DNA from: Phoma sp. XZ068
Lineage: Eukaryota > Ascomycota > Dothideomycetes > Pleosporales > Didymellaceae
DNA length: 64,000 nucleotides
Direction: 5' to 3'
Assembly: GCA_004835665.1 (NCBI GenBank)
Contig: RBKR01000005.1
Span: forward strand, 434,001 to 498,000
Positions 11,318 to 23,552 of this stretch are shown here, in pieces (the stretch's first letter is position 1; each line of letters starts with the position of its first letter). Below the pieces are notes generated by a model. The model was given only the letters and a program-made list of their open reading frames with translations, was not told the origin of the DNA and did not search any database. The translations under genes and the position numbers were made by a program.

Positions 11318-13303
11318 ATGCTTTCCCTTGCAACGCTCGTCCTATTAGCTCCCCTGGTCTTGCTGCTGCAAGTACTAGTCTCCTACATTTCGAACCCCGT
11401 GCGCAAGATCCCTGCTGCACATCCTTTGGCTCCTTTCACGAGTCTATGGATGTCCTCAGTCCGATGGCGGAAGATTGAAAATGCCACGCTGAAAGACGCA
11501 CATGTTCGCCTAGGTCCAATTGTATGCCTGGGGCCAAAGGAGATTAGTGTGAATTGCGTAAAGGGCGGGATCAGGGACGTGTATGCAGGAGGTTTCGAGA
11601 AGGGGGATGCAAAGAGTGGATATAATTGGTATGAGTTCTTCACCAACTTCGGGTATGTATGGTCTAAATTGACGCATCCTGTTGCAACCAAGTGGACGGA
11701 CGTGTGGTGGAATGTCGGACAAGGAGTGCTAATGGCCGAGTAGAATTCACAACATGTTCTCCACAGGCCTCAACAAGCCGCATTCAGCACGCAAGCGCAT
11801 GTTGAGCAACATATATAGCAAGTCTGTGGTCAATGCCTCACCTGCATTACAAGCTCAGGTATCTGTGATATTGTACCAGAGGTTGCTGCCGCGTCTTGCG
11901 TCTCTCTATAGCGGCGCAGAGAAGGGTGTTTTCGAGGCGTCAGGCTTGTTGAACGCAACTACCATGGACATTGTCACGTCGTACATCTTTGGGCTGCAGG
12001 CAAGCTCGAACCTCATCGACGATCCTGACAGATTGGCATGGTTCCTAGATCTCTACAACTCTCGCCGCTCGTACACCTTCTGGCCACAAGAGTTTCCGCG
12101 ATTGACGAGCTTTCTGAGGAAGTGGATCGGTATCAGCATGGCGCCTAGGTGGGTCGACAGGGCCAACGCAGAGATCGAGAAATGGACGAAGCAGATGTGC
12201 GACGGCGCCGCTGGTGTACTCCAACAGGGTGAGGCAAAGAGACAGGATGTACCATCCGTGTACCAGCAACTCTCAGTCGCTGTTGCGAAGGAGGCGAAGA
12301 AAAACGATGTGGAGGTGGACCTGAGATCTGTAATCGCGAGTGAGGTACTTGACCATCTTGCGGCTGGATTCGACACCTCCGGTATTACACTCACCTATGT
12401 CGTCCACGAGCTGTCCACGCACAAAGACATCCAGTCTCGTCTGCAGGATGAGCTCCGAACACTCTCGCCACGGCTTGCTGTATCTTCCTCACCCAATATG
12501 CCTGATGCAAAGACTGTGGACGCGCTGCCAGTCTTGCACGCCATTGTCTGGGAGACACTGAGGCTGCACTCGGCAATTCCAGGTCCCCAGCCGCGATTTA
12601 CACCGCCACAGGGCTGCCAGCTTGGCCCTAACGGAGATTACTTCGTGCCCGGCGGCGTCAGAGTCAGCGCGAGCGCTGGGATACTGCATAGTAACGAGGA
12701 TGTGTACGAGCGCGCGAACGAGTGGAGGCCAGAGCGATGGTTGGCTCTTGACAAGCTCGATGAGGAGAAGAGGAAGGACATGGAAAGTAGGTGGTTCTGG
12801 GCTTTCGGCAGGTCAGTACATGCTCTCAAAATATTGTTATTGATCTTCGGCTTAACAATTGTAGTGGTGGACGAATGTGTGTTGGCTCCCATTTGGCAGT
12901 TTACCGTAAGTGCACGATCTCTTTGCCATGTCTGCATTCTCACTAAGCCTGAATTCTTCATGGGCTTCCATTTCGGCCATATGACATTTCGGGTTGGGCC
13001 TCTCGAAGGGGGTTGTTGACCGGGTTGTCTTGTCACTATTGTTGGCTGATTGGCCTGGTTAATCCCCCCGCCACCCCGGGCAATTACAGTGCATATACGG
13101 TAGCGGCGAACATCATCAACTAGTGCAATTATGCCAAAAGCTGTACTGACGCCGATCCAGAGATGAAGTACATTGTTGCTGCGCTATACTCGAACTACAG
13201 CACAGCTGTGGTCGACGATACTGGCATCGAGCAGTCGGATTCCTACACGGCCCCGCCAAAAGGCGACAGGCTTGTGATTCAATTGGACAAGCTGGAGATA
13301 TAA
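11318..13303 (+). CDS. Cytochrome P450 monooxygenase
   Basis: Exons 11318..11652, 11744..12811, 12865..12905 and 13161..13303; 528 residues. The N-terminus (MLSLATLVLLAPLVLLLQVL) is an ER membrane anchor followed by a short Pro-containing hinge. The I-helix oxygen-binding motif is AAGFDTSGIT. The K-helix ExxR is in VWETLRLH. The heme loop FGSGGRMCVGSH, with its Cys ligand, exists only after exons 2 and 3 are joined. The final exon encodes the usual beta-sheet tail (DRLVIQLDKLEI). The last intron is 255 nt, long for this window, with a TACTGAC branch site just before its CAG. No polyketide or peptide synthase, transporter or reductase is nearby, so the substrate is unknown. Confidence 0.9.
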
Positions 13304-16300
13304 GTATAAAATTCTGAAAATCCCATGTAAATCACTTTGAAATCTAACGCAGGAGCGTTGTTCCCCGCTATGAAGCGTCGGAAATGCGGTACCCCGCTGC
13401 GCAGAAGCTTGATAAGTGATAGCGTGCCTGCAGGCTGTAGCGTGTATATTTCGCGTTATGTGCCGCAATAGTCAAGCTTATTGACCGGGAATGGATGTTT
13501 TTGAGGGCGTATTGTGAGCCACAGCATTCGTGAGCGGGGCGACGGGATGGTGACGCAGGAGTACCAAACCGAGCTCCTCATTGACGTCGAGCAACGATTT
13601 CGAAGGAGATTCGAAGCTTCGACGAAGTGTTCGAATGCCAGCTCGTTTGACACATTCTGTGGTCATTGTGCCTCTCCAGATGAGTGACAATCTTTAGCTC
13701 CAATGGTCATTGTGCCGATAGAGGTGGGTCCATAGCGTGCTTGCCACTTGCGTTCTCGTGTCAAGCTGAGTCGACTCAGCCGTGAAGTTTTCAGGCTACG
13801 AGACCTAGAGTTTGCTCAGCACTGACCGTGCAGATTTTCTTTGTTTCAGGGATGATAGCGCGTTTGTGTGTAACCAGTGACGGTGGGGTATATAGAAGGT
13901 CCCCTCTTGGCTTGCACCAGACCCACATATATGCATTCCAGGTACGCAACCGTCATAGCTGCATATGTCGTGGCTGCTGGATGCAGTGTACATAGCAGTC
14001 TAACGTATCCGTTGCATCGAAGGCTCAACTGAGGTCTGGAAGTGGCAGGCAGTCGCACAGCGCCCTGATCTTGCCATGCTGTTGCTCAGGCTTGAGATAG
14101 TGCGGGCCGATGCGGGGGAATTGCCAGGTAAAGCAGCAAGACGCCGGCAGTTTGTTGGTATGAAAAGGTGTGGCCAGACTCGAGGAGCGCAGACTGAGCG
14201 GAAACGCCAGTGGGGGATCTAGCACTGCTGCTACAGGCTGGGTGTACGCGAGCGACGAGCGTGCTGTTGCGCTGAACGCGCTGACGTGACCGATGAAGAC
14301 TCGAAGATGAAGCCACTACGCGAATGCATGTCTCGCGGTTTTTGATGCTTCGTATATAATCTGATCGGTTGAAACGGGTACGAAGGACAACTTGACACTG
14401 TTGTGGTGGTTCGTTAGAGTTGCAGGTTCAAAGAACGAGCTAAAGGGAGGCTGACGCAAGGCTTACTGCATTTGAAGCTCAAACGTTGCTGCATCAGTCC
14501 ATGAAGACTGAAAAGCAGGTGATGACTGAGGGTATATTGGCTTGCTGTCACATGCATCAGCACTGGTCGGTATGTGGCTTGGCCACACGGCTCTGGCCTT
14601 TCTCTACGTGGTTCATATACGAGCATATTACTATGGAAGGAAGCAGCTTCAGCGCAGCGTCAACACACAATAGAAGCACCTGGCACCAAAGTCATCCTAA
14701 TAGAGATGCGTAGGATGTTGAAATGAATCCCGCTATCACGCCGACCCCTCAATCAATGCGAATATCGGAGTAGCTGTAATTCCTACATAGGTACCTGGTA
14801 CTTATTGAACGGACCAGAGAAGACGGTAATGCTACCGGGTTCGTGTGTAGATGACTGCGAATCACAGTCTGCTCTCGTATTATTTGTCCAGGCCCGTTGC
14901 GAATCCTATATATAGTGTCGCGTCTTCTATAAGGCATTTAGACAACAAAATCGTGTGGAAAATGCGCCCAGCAAAATCACCCGTGTTGAAGATTTGACAG
15001 GTCAGCACAGCTGCACAGGATAAGCGAGCTCAGCGCTCAATTCAGAGTAACTTAGCGGTCCATGTCACTCGCAAGCTCATCAGCAATTGGCGGTCGCGCA
15101 TCAGATGCAACCGGTGTCTGGATGACCGTTGTATCTTGCAGAAAAGTGCCATCGTTCGCGTTAGCTGCATGCAGTCACACCGCATCTGCAGGAACGCCCA
15201 CAGACACGAGTAAGCACAGTCGAATTCAATCATTCTCAATAAACGGTGGCAATTCACTGTGATATTGTAGAACGAATTCTGTTAATATCCTGGGTGGTGA
15301 GCTTCGTAGGTACTTCGCCGCACTTCAGCAAGGATGGACTGGTGTATCGAGCTGTCCTGAAAGCAATGCCTCGCCGCTCGAATGTCGTGGCTAGAATGAG
15401 TCCCAGGAGGATTCGAATGGTTGTGTAACGTCGTAGAACTCAATCCCGTATGCGGATGGAGTAACTAGCGTGCATGGCGATTGCAGCCACCGCAAGGTCG
15501 CCGGGTCTTCTGATTGCTCACACTGTACAGCATGGACCGCCATCACACATCCGTCGTCCTTTGTTCTCAAGTCACAACAGACCGTGCGCATCGACTAAGC
15601 CTGTGCGGAACATTTTCCCCACGCGCAGACTTTTTAGATAGTATCTTCGCGTCGTCTAGATGCCCAAGGCTATGTATCGTTGCCGTCGCCGGTTGTGTAA
15701 CATGAGTATGCCGCGGCTGTCATAGCTCCTTAATGCCAACCCTTAAGACAGCGTCTAGTCTGGAGGTGCTCCCGGGAACGGCGCTCACGATCTATGCTAG
15801 CCGCCATGTGCGTTGATGTGTTGCGTACTACTTTCGATGCGGCGACGGACTGGGTCGAAGAAGATGAGCCGTCGGTCGACTGATGATCTGAGTTCGCATA
15901 GTTGCGCAATGAATATTCCGTAGTAGGTAGCTTGACGGTGATGGCCTGCAGGACAGGTTGAGGATCATTAGGTAGTCATATACCCATCTTCCCAGCCGGT
16001 GACTGTAAAGGCTAAATCCCCAAAAGTTGTCCAGGTACATACGAGCTTGCGGTTGCACCCGTCATACGCACACGCCCGGGGCCCCGGCTGTTGCTTTGAC
16101 AGTGCCCAGCAGTGTTCTCGATCCGCGACGTTCAATTGAGGGACAGCTCACATCCGCCTAGATTCTGCTTTATCATTTGGCTCGATCCGTCTGTTGCGCC
16201 AACGTAGCTCGCATCGGGGATGAATATCTACGTGTAAGTGAAGAGAAAGTTCCAGACACTCACAAAGCTTCGCAGTTGGCTTAGCTGGTGACCGTAGTGG

Positions 16301-18063
16301 ACGCTCTCAGCATCGTCCCTGTACTGAAACGCAGCTCTGCGGCACCCTCAGCTTACAAGCCTCCCTTCGCCTCGGCGACTTATTTCACGTTCATCCGTGC
16401 AGTAGGTACAGCTGATGCTCATCGTGATCGAGTCGTCAGGTCTGCGATCGTGGCTCAAGTCGTTGAAGCAGATTCGTTAGTAAGACCCTTGGAGCAGCAC
16501 GGATCGATACAGCAAACTACAGACTGCAGCAGTGGTCGCTTGGTGATCAGAAAGCAGAAGAGAGGGAAAGGGAGACGGTCACGATAGCCAGGAGAGGAAT
16601 CAAGACGCACAGGAGCTGGCATCACCCTATGCACGGAGGTTCCCTGACTTACTTCACGCCGCCTTTGCGATTCTACTAGCTCGCCGAATCTGGTAGCGAA
16701 CGGGACTTGCTAGTCGGAGATCGAAGAGCTAAAGATCGCCGTGGCGTTTAGGCAGCTCGGCGCCCGTTGAACTTTAGACTAGAGTCAAAGCGGCGACCCG
16801 GCTTCGCGTCTGGCAGCTCTCTCGCAAGGCCATAGGACGACGGCGGAGGGCCCCGGCTCAAACGCTACTCGGATGTACCTTTGCAACTCAACTATCGAGT
16901 GCAATATTTCCTCATCAAGCTGGTCTCTGCTGTAGCCGAGAGTGAGCCTCGCCTTTTCACTGCCCCTCGCCCTTCACACTCACCCTGCATTACTTGCAGC
17001 TTGCATACGACTTGTGCCTACGCTCACGCCTCTCCCTGGTCCCTGTTCTGCCTGCATTGCGCTATCTTGCGGGAGAAGCTTCCAACGGCTACCACCTTTG
17101 TCCCCAGGCCCTAAGGCGCAACTCTACCACGGTTCGGGCCCGCGGCCGAGCAGCTTCAAGCAACATCAGGCAGTACATTCCCTCCATTCACTGAGAGCAG
17201 GAGCCACCAGGCTGTCCATGTGCTGTACCACGAACACCTAGAACCTCATGTATACCAACCTGAGACGCCGCCAATCCCACTGAAGACTGCGCCAGTCGGT
17301 TGTGTGGGCCTGGCTCGATCCTCGAAGGCGAGTCCTGGAGGATTCGTGTTGTGGAGGGGACGAGTGTGCACAAGTTCAACCTTGGTTCAGCCCTGAACAG
17401 AGCTCTACAGCGTCATCAACGGCGGAGGCGCAGCGCATCTGCCTGCTTGCTCGTACGTGCGCGTACCACTGTTCCTTTATTCTATGGACGCCTGTGCTCC
17501 ACTGGACTGCTTGTGATCTGGTTCGTCCCGAACCGTTACCCCATTCTGGAGCTGGCCGTTGTTGAGAAGGGACCTTTCGAGCGGGGTCGTCACGATCGAT
17601 TACACGATAAGGCCAAAGAATTTATTCTCGACGTACCCACTGGTGATTCACCACTGCCTGATTGACAAACAGAGGGAAAGCACCCATGGGAGTAACGACT
17701 AGCCGAACCCTCTCCGCTCACCCATCGTTATTGCCCACGAAGCACACAAAGTCACCAGGAGATTCCCAAAATCCTCAGCGAACTTGGTTCCCCCCTCACG
17801 TCCTCGCGAGCTTTGCTCTTGTTTTTTCCAACCAGCCTTTATAACCAAGCTCTCTACTCTTACTACCACACATACTATTACCTCAATAACCACGGTTGTT
17901 GAGCGGCGCCTACAAATCTTCTAGGACCCAACTCGAACGAGTCCTCTCGAGCAGTGCCTCACTCTTCGACACCACCGCTACTACTGCTCGGTCCTAGCAG
18001 CCAACCTTTCTCAACTACCACTCCCACCGAGCGATACTGTCAGCTTTCGGGGCGACTACCACA
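13304..18063. other. 4.8-kb gene-poor region upstream of vosA
   Basis: No open frame here resembles a known family, and I cannot build a spliced gene. It is the longest gene-free stretch of the window and ends at a developmental regulator, so it may be an extended promoter, an unannotated non-coding transcript or a long 5' leader. I see no transposon termini, tandem array or tRNA. A TTTATAA element and CT-rich leader close to vosA are listed separately. Confidence 0.5.
17838..17844 (+). promoter_or_regulatory. Possible TATA-like element of vosA
   Basis: TTTATAA about 220 bases upstream of the vosA ATG, followed by a long C/T-rich tract typical of fungal 5' leaders. Position and context support it, but there is no direct evidence of the transcription start. 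Confidence 0.35.
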
Positions 18064-19101
18064 ATGTCGCTCCTCACTTATCCTCCGAATGGCTACCACA
18101 TCCTCGTGAAGCAGCAGCCTCGCGAGGCACTGGTCGTGGCTAAGGGCAAGGAGAAAGCACGCAAAGCGATCGATCCGCCACCCATCGTCCAACTTGAGGT
18201 CAAGTCTACCGTGGATCCTCAGAAGAACTTCCTCCAGAACCCCTACCTGTTCATGATGGTCAGCCTATATAAGGCTGACCGAGATGAGCCCCTTCCTGGC
18301 AGTGACTCTATGACAGGCACCCTGTCATCTTCACTACATCGCCTCAAAGATCACCATAATGTTGACGTCGGACTATTCGTCTTCGGAGACATCTCAGTCA
18401 AGATGTTGGGAACCTACAGGCTGCACTTTCGCCTGTACGAGTTCAACCCGGATGTGTTCACTGCTCAGTACTTGGCATCTACAACAAGTGACAAGTTTAG
18501 CGTTTTGGCACCCAAAGACTTCAAAGGCATGGACGAGTCTACCCAGCTGAGCCGCCTGATCGCTGACCAGGGTGTCCGTCTCCGGCTGCGAAAAGAGGCC
18601 AGGACCGCAGCTGGGAGCAAGCGCTCGTACCCTTACGACAGTCCTGTCAACATTGCACAAGCTCATCCAAGCCTGCCCAACGAGTACTCCTCCTCCTACG
18701 AGGGAGAACACTCACCGATCAAGCGAGACAGCGCGTACAACGCTAACAGCCAGCCCGAGGCGTCGAGTCATTCTACCATGGAGCAGCCATACGGCGCCCA
18801 ACCTCCATACAAGCGATCCTTCCCGTCATATCCTTCCGTCGGACAACAGCCTGCCATGACCGGCCCTTACGGCATGATGAGCCATTCGGGCATCGTCGGA
18901 CACCCTTCCAGCCTGATAAGCCCCACTGGGGTTCTGCCCTCGAATACTACCGCAGCGTACGGTGTGGACAACACAGGCTTGTATGGCAGCTCCGCTTACC
19001 CAAGCTCTGGCGCAACTTATCCGGGTGCCCCCGCCCAATACCCGGGCAGCAACTACCCCGGCTTGTTCTTCAACGGCTACGACAGCAACATTCCACGTTA
19101 G
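18064..19101 (+). CDS. vosA: Velvet-domain spore development regulator VosA
   Basis: Single exon, 345 residues. The velvet DNA-binding fold spans about residues 8-180. It begins YHILVKQQPREA, has the family core AIDPPPIVQLEV and LQNPYLFMMVSLY, then MTGTLSSSLHRLKD, GLFVFGDISVKMLGTYRLHF and FKGMDESTQLSRLIADQGVR. The FVFGD...GTYRL and FPGM-like segments fit VosA better than VelB, which carries a long insertion, or VeA. The remainder is Ser/Tyr/Pro/Gly-rich and disordered, with a short basic run (KRSYPYD) that may aid nuclear import. In Aspergillus VosA, alone or with VelB, represses germination genes and supports spore viability and trehalose build-up. The same role is likely here. Its long upstream region fits complex developmental control. 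Confidence 0.9.
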   Translation: MSLLTYPPNGYHILVKQQPREALVVAKGKEKARKAIDPPPIVQLEVKSTVDPQKNFLQNPYLFMMVSLYKADRDEPLPGSDSMTGTLSSSLHRLKDHHNVDVGLFVFGDISVKMLGTYRLHFRLYEFNPDVFTAQYLASTTSDKFSVLAPKDFKGMDESTQLSRLIADQGVRLRLRKEARTAAGSKRSYPYDSPVNIAQAHPSLPNEYSSSYEGEHSPIKRDSAYNANSQPEASSHSTMEQPYGAQPPYKRSFPSYPSVGQQPAMTGPYGMMSHSGIVGHPSSLISPTGVLPSNTTAAYGVDNTGLYGSSAYPSSGATYPGAPAQYPGSNYPGLFFNGYDSNIPR

Positions 19102-19771
19102 AAACGTAATAGGCGTGGACGTTCATCGTGATAGGCACGACTTGAAGGTTCATGGCAGGATGTTCACAAAAGGGTTCGGTACTTTGATTATAGACGGCGT
19201 TAATGGTGTACAACATGGAACGCATAGTGCTGGCGTTGGTCACAACACAGATATCCTTGGCTGGTTAGGCATTGTAAGGTGTTCCGGGTAATATTGGGTA
19301 ATGGTGTACTGGCATCGGAAGACGGCGAGCCTCACGGCACATAAGGAAATACTAGGCGTTGCTGGGTTTGACGTTTCGTTTCACACTTCTCACAGACATG
19401 GGCGTTGGGCGCGCTTCGCCCACAAGGATCAGTAATTCATTATGCATATAGAGAAAATCGAAAGTCCGGAGGCTAGATCAAAATCAAGTTTTTAGAATAT
19501 CGTCTGGCACACTGCAGATACGAACAGCACTGGCAAACTCTGATGTCTCACGGCTAGCAGTGTGAGACGCGCAGCGCAAGGCAATGCACGTCAATCACAA
19601 CTCCAACGCAACCGTTCGTTATGCTCAGACAACGTTTTGAATAGCAGCCATGTGAGCGTGTTCAACCTTTAACACTTCCAGCAACCCCTGTCCAATCTCT
19701 GTGACTTTACCCGATATTAACAACGCTCTGCATCCTTGTCCTCCAATTTTCAAACCTTTTTCACTTCCACG

Positions 19772-20050
19772 ATGACATCTGACACGCAGCTAATCACGAT
19801 CTACAACCTATTGCCGGGCGCCACATCATCTCAGCGCTGCCCTATCAGCACCCTCAATTCCATATCACCCATGATTCTTATCCCAGCCTTTTCGTTACAT
19901 GGGTTCGTTGCATTCGGATTGTTTGCTCCGGCTTGCGCTCTCTGGCTGGCTTACACGCGAGTCGAGCGCGCTCGCCGGGCTGAGATACAAGCTGCACGCG
20001 TCTCTTGCCGCGCTCTATCTCCTGACAGGACCGGAGCAGCTACCGGCTGA
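19772..20050 (+). CDS. Possible small one-pass membrane protein (hypothetical)
   Basis: A 92-codon frame that begins at an ATG after a C/T-rich, leader-like stretch. Its middle has a long hydrophobic run (ILIPAFSLHGFVAFGLFAPA and onward to ALWLAY) followed by a basic segment (VERARRAE), which would suit a single membrane helix with a cytosolic basic flank. I do not recognise it. It may be a chance frame; only the leader context and hydrophobic segment favour it. Confidence 0.25.
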   Translation: MTSDTQLITIYNLLPGATSSQRCPISTLNSISPMILIPAFSLHGFVAFGLFAPACALWLAYTRVERARRAEIQAARVSCRALSPDRTGAATG

Positions 20051-20403
20051 ATAAGCGCGTCAAAGGTCGTATCGTGTCCACCGTTCAAGCATTATGCTGC
20101 GCAAAAGTGGTTCCGCGGCGGGCCTCCCGGGTGCGTTTCCAAATTCCACCCCTCAACGTTGCGCAGGCTAGATGCTTGCGTGCATGCTGCAAGCATCGCC
20201 CATCGGCCGCACGACGTTAGTGGGGAAACACCAAATGACTCTAGCAAAAGTGACATGTATTCGTGTTCGCACGGCTGCATGCGTGGAGCGCTCAAGCACT
20301 CTGAGTTAAGCCCGCACGCGTGCTTTCATCCTCGGTGCAAATAAAGTTCGCCGGAGGAGCACCGGCGCGCGCCACACAGCCCGCTAGGTGCGCGTACGTC
20401 GCG

Positions 20404-20661
20404 CTAATTGATAAGTGAAGAACGCTTGCATGGTGGAAGGGGTTTGGCGTCACCTGCAACTGTCAGACCATGCTGGAGCGACATGGTGGCCTCCTCGCTG
20501 ATCGTCATGAGTGGACCGGTTGTGTGAAGCTTCGGGGTGGTGCCGGATGGCGCGCATGCGGTTTCGGTCATGTGATTTAGCGTTGGGCGCGAGGTGTTTG
20601 ACTGGTGGAGGCTGGATTGAGGATGTGGGTTTGTCGACTTGGCGGGGTTGGAAGAGGTCAT
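20404..20661 (-). CDS. Possible small hypothetical protein
   Basis: An 85-codon frame starting at an ATG in good Kozak-like context (ACCAATGACC). It is Ser/Thr/Pro-rich and polar, with no transmembrane or signal segment and no motif I recognise. An in-frame ATG at 20742 would add 27 residues. It lies downstream of the Hsp70-like gene on the same strand. It could equally be non-coding. Confidence 0.22.
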   Translation of the reverse strand: MTSSNPAKSTNPHPQSSLHQSNTSRPTLNHMTETACAPSGTTPKLHTTGPLMTISEEATMSLQHGLTVAGDAKPLPPCKRSSLIN

Positions 20662-21035
20662 TGGTGCGGAGGAGATGAAGCTGGAGAGAACTCTACTGAA
20701 GGTTTTCACGACATGACATCGAGGCTCGAACAAGTTGCGCATGTGAACATTCTGTGTCTCGTATTGGGAAAGTTTGATTACTAAGTTATCAGGGTCAAAT
20801 CATGAAACGCCTTATCCTGGCCTTGTTTTCCCGTTTTGATGCTATTTCCAGTTTGTAAGTTGTTCCAGACTGAGGCAGCTGTATGCCAGGCCCACGGTCA
20901 ATCTTCCAAGCCTCATTGCAAAGGGCAATGTCGATGGCAGAAGTCACCAATCTCTCAAACCCAGTCCCTGGGCTAAACATGTTCCCAGATCCAGAGGCCG
21001 TAAAGTAAAGTGTGAATAGGCAGGAATCCATGCAC

Positions 21036-23058
21036 TCATTCGTATGTCGCTTCGACGGAACCATACTTCTTACCTTTGACAGACAAGGAGAACTCCAGCT
21101 TCTCTTGCAACGAGATCTCAACAGTGTACTTTAGCCGGTGGTATGTTGTGCCGGAGGGGCTTCGACGGATTTTCCAGGCCTTCTTGGGAACATCGCTGAG
21201 ATCCACTTGCAGCGTGTTCAGCCTGTTGACGTCCTGAGATTTTCAGTAAGAATCATTAGGATCAGCTGCTTGACTTACACCATCCCGCGACGAAGTAGGG
21301 GCGACGTCACTGTTGGAGACCAACAATCTAGGTCTTGCAACTCTCGTCTCGTGTGACCAGAAGTCCGCGGTGAGCGTATGTTTTGCGTGGCATGATTGTG
21401 AGGTATCAAGATCCTGTCCCTTCTCGAGCAGCCACGCCATCTGATCCATAGCCCTCTGTTTACCGTCGTATGGGTCGATATATGAATCGTGCTCCTTATG
21501 CTTTCCGAGGACGAATATTGAGCTGCAGCTGGTACCGTAGTGTCGGCGGCATTTGCGGTTCGTGATTGCAGCGCTTCCGCCTTCGAGGCCCTTGATGACT
21601 GCGCCGCGGACAACAGCTGACCAGCTGGTAAGATGTTAGATTCAACTTTGACTACACATGATTGTTACTTACGCATAGGAGGGCCTGATGGCTTCGAGGC
21701 TGTGCTTGTTGACGAAGTCTTCCAACTTTTTGAACATATATGGCGACTCTGAAAAACCACCGACCATGAACACGTACTGACTAGAGTCAGCATATCGTGC
21801 TTGATAGAGCCGAAGTCAAGTTGATCATCCTACCTTCAGTTTCGTACCGCTGCGTCGGGCTAGCTCGATCTGCTCTGTAAGCAACAGGATAGTCTTCAGC
21901 AGTGGCTCATTGAACATCCCGATCACGTCCTCACTGTTGGCATTAGCTGTGATGCTTATTCGTATGTGTGTAAGCACTCACGCTCTGACCTTCAGCTCAC
22001 CGTCTTCGATACCTCGCTGTTCGTCATCTTCAAGCTCACTGAGAGGCTTCGGTAGTCGTATGATGTTGGTCTGGGTGCCATCAAAACCGTATTTGATTTC
22101 TTGAGTGAAGTCTTGAAGCATTCTGGCAGATTTTCTAGAGAGGTTAGTATGTGGGACTTGCTCGCTTCGACATCCGGCAATCTCGATGAAATCTGGCGTT
22201 CCCAATCGACGCTCCAACCATTGCAGAAAGGCACGATCTACGAAGCTTCCACCGCATTGATCTCCACTGCCCACGGTGATTTCCTCGACACGGGTTGGGT
22301 TGAGCTTCGCGACTTTGTAGGAGATCAGATCGACAGTTCCTCCGCCCATGTCGCACATTATGAAACCATCCCCAACCTTGAGCTTCTTATCACAAGTCGA
22401 GCTTCGCATGGTGTTGATAGCGTAGATCGCTGCAGCCTCTGGTTCTGTGGCGATGATAATCCTGTCAAGCTTAGGAAACTCTGCGCCTTGACAGTGGAAC
22501 CCCGCCTTGTCGACAGCTTGCAGTGTGCGGGCTTTAGCCAAGTCAGACCATACCGCTGGCACTGTCATCACAAGATAGATAGGTAGCGACCTCCACAAAG
22601 TCTTACCGTACTTCTGATCTAGGTTCTTCATGAGATGAATCTTAACCTGCGCTAGGAAATCGGAAATGATATGGACGGGTTCTTTCTGAGTCGTTTTGTT
22701 GAGACTCATTGACTCCTGCTGAATCTTGGCCGCTATGCCGCTCGGTATTCTATCGAGTTCCAACTTGGTCCACATATGACGCGGGACGTCTGGTGCGATG
22801 GAAGCACCCCAGGCCAGGCCTTCGGCTTGATAGGATATCTCACTGGGAACCTTCTCCCTGGTACCGATCCTGGTGAATCTGGAGGGCCAATCGTGGATAA
22901 CCTCAACATGTTTTCCTTCCAAATCTGGGCCGGTGACTTCGCAGAAGGAGACACCTATATCGTCAGCCGTGTCTGAGAAATGAGAAGATAGTACAGAGCT
23001 TCATACCCGTAAACGTGGTGCCATAGTCTATACCGATAATCAGGCGGTTGGTCGTCAT
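21036..23058 (-). CDS. Hsp70-like ATPase of the HSPA12 type
   Basis: Six exons: 23058..23007, 22954..21982, 21933..21834, 21776..21673, 21624..21279 and 21233..21036; 590 residues. It has the actin/Hsp70 ATPase signatures: phosphate-1 loop IIGIDYGTTFTG at the N-terminus, DMGGGTVDLISY in the middle and the adenosine motif FMVGGFSES. It lacks the classical C-terminal substrate-binding domain and the EEVD tail. Instead a divergent segment of about 200 residues ends GSVEATYE, as in the HSPA12A/B-related proteins expanded in filamentous fungi. Their clients are unknown; stress or non-self responses are often proposed. It is divergent from an unknown coiled-coil gene across 494 bases, which may be a shared promoter. 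Confidence 0.87.
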
Positions 23059-23552
23059 GTTATTTGTGTTGAAGGGTGTTTGAAGTGTTGAGTGCTGTCA
23101 ACAGCGGTATACGATTAACGAAGAAGCGGTTGGTAGAGCTAGGCGTGATGTAGTAATAGGTGAGAGGAAAAGTCGCTAGGCAGCAAGGCTCAGCTTCCTC
23201 ACCATGAAGCGAGAAAAGGTGATAGCAATTCGACAGGTGAGAGTGATATTTCAAAGATAGGACTTAAATGCGGGCAATAAGATCTGTTCCGCTCAAAACT
23301 CCACTTCACCTATAAAATCTATTACTGCGAGGCTACCTCCAAAATTCCTCTCCACCAGACCTTACCTTTCATCTTCGCACAGTGCACCTAGAATTTTGAC
23401 CATGAACTACGGCAGAAACACTTACCAAGCTATGAGGAATATAGTAAGCAGCGTTACCGATTAAAACGCAGTTGCTGATTTGAGACCGACAGTTCTTTCC
23501 TCAAAGCGAGGGATCAACCTACGCACACCGCATTCCAGAGCCTCGGCGCGAA
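23059..23552. promoter_or_regulatory. Shared divergent promoter region, Hsp70-like / coiled-coil gene
   Basis: 494 bases between two divergent starts. A TATAAAA element at 23311..23317 lies about 240 bases before the plus-strand gene and is followed by a C/T-rich leader. No perfect heat-shock element was picked out by eye. Confidence 0.45.

Larger units (their letters stand above)
19102..21035. other. Intergenic region, vosA to Hsp70-like gene
   Basis: About 1.9 kb with the vosA 3' flank, two weak small open frames (listed separately) and the 3' flank of the Hsp70-like gene. Nothing else is recognisable. Confidence 0.45.

Noticed and set aside
11318..13303. A secondary-metabolite gene cluster around the P450
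   Set aside because: No backbone synthase, tailoring enzyme, transporter or pathway regulator is nearby.
15405..15430. ATTCGAATC on the minus strand, like a T-loop
   Set aside because: The flanking bases do not pair to form a T-stem and no cloverleaf follows.
16288..17665. Several 60-120-codon frames upstream of vosA
   Set aside because: Random-looking composition, no family likeness and mutually overlapping in different frames.
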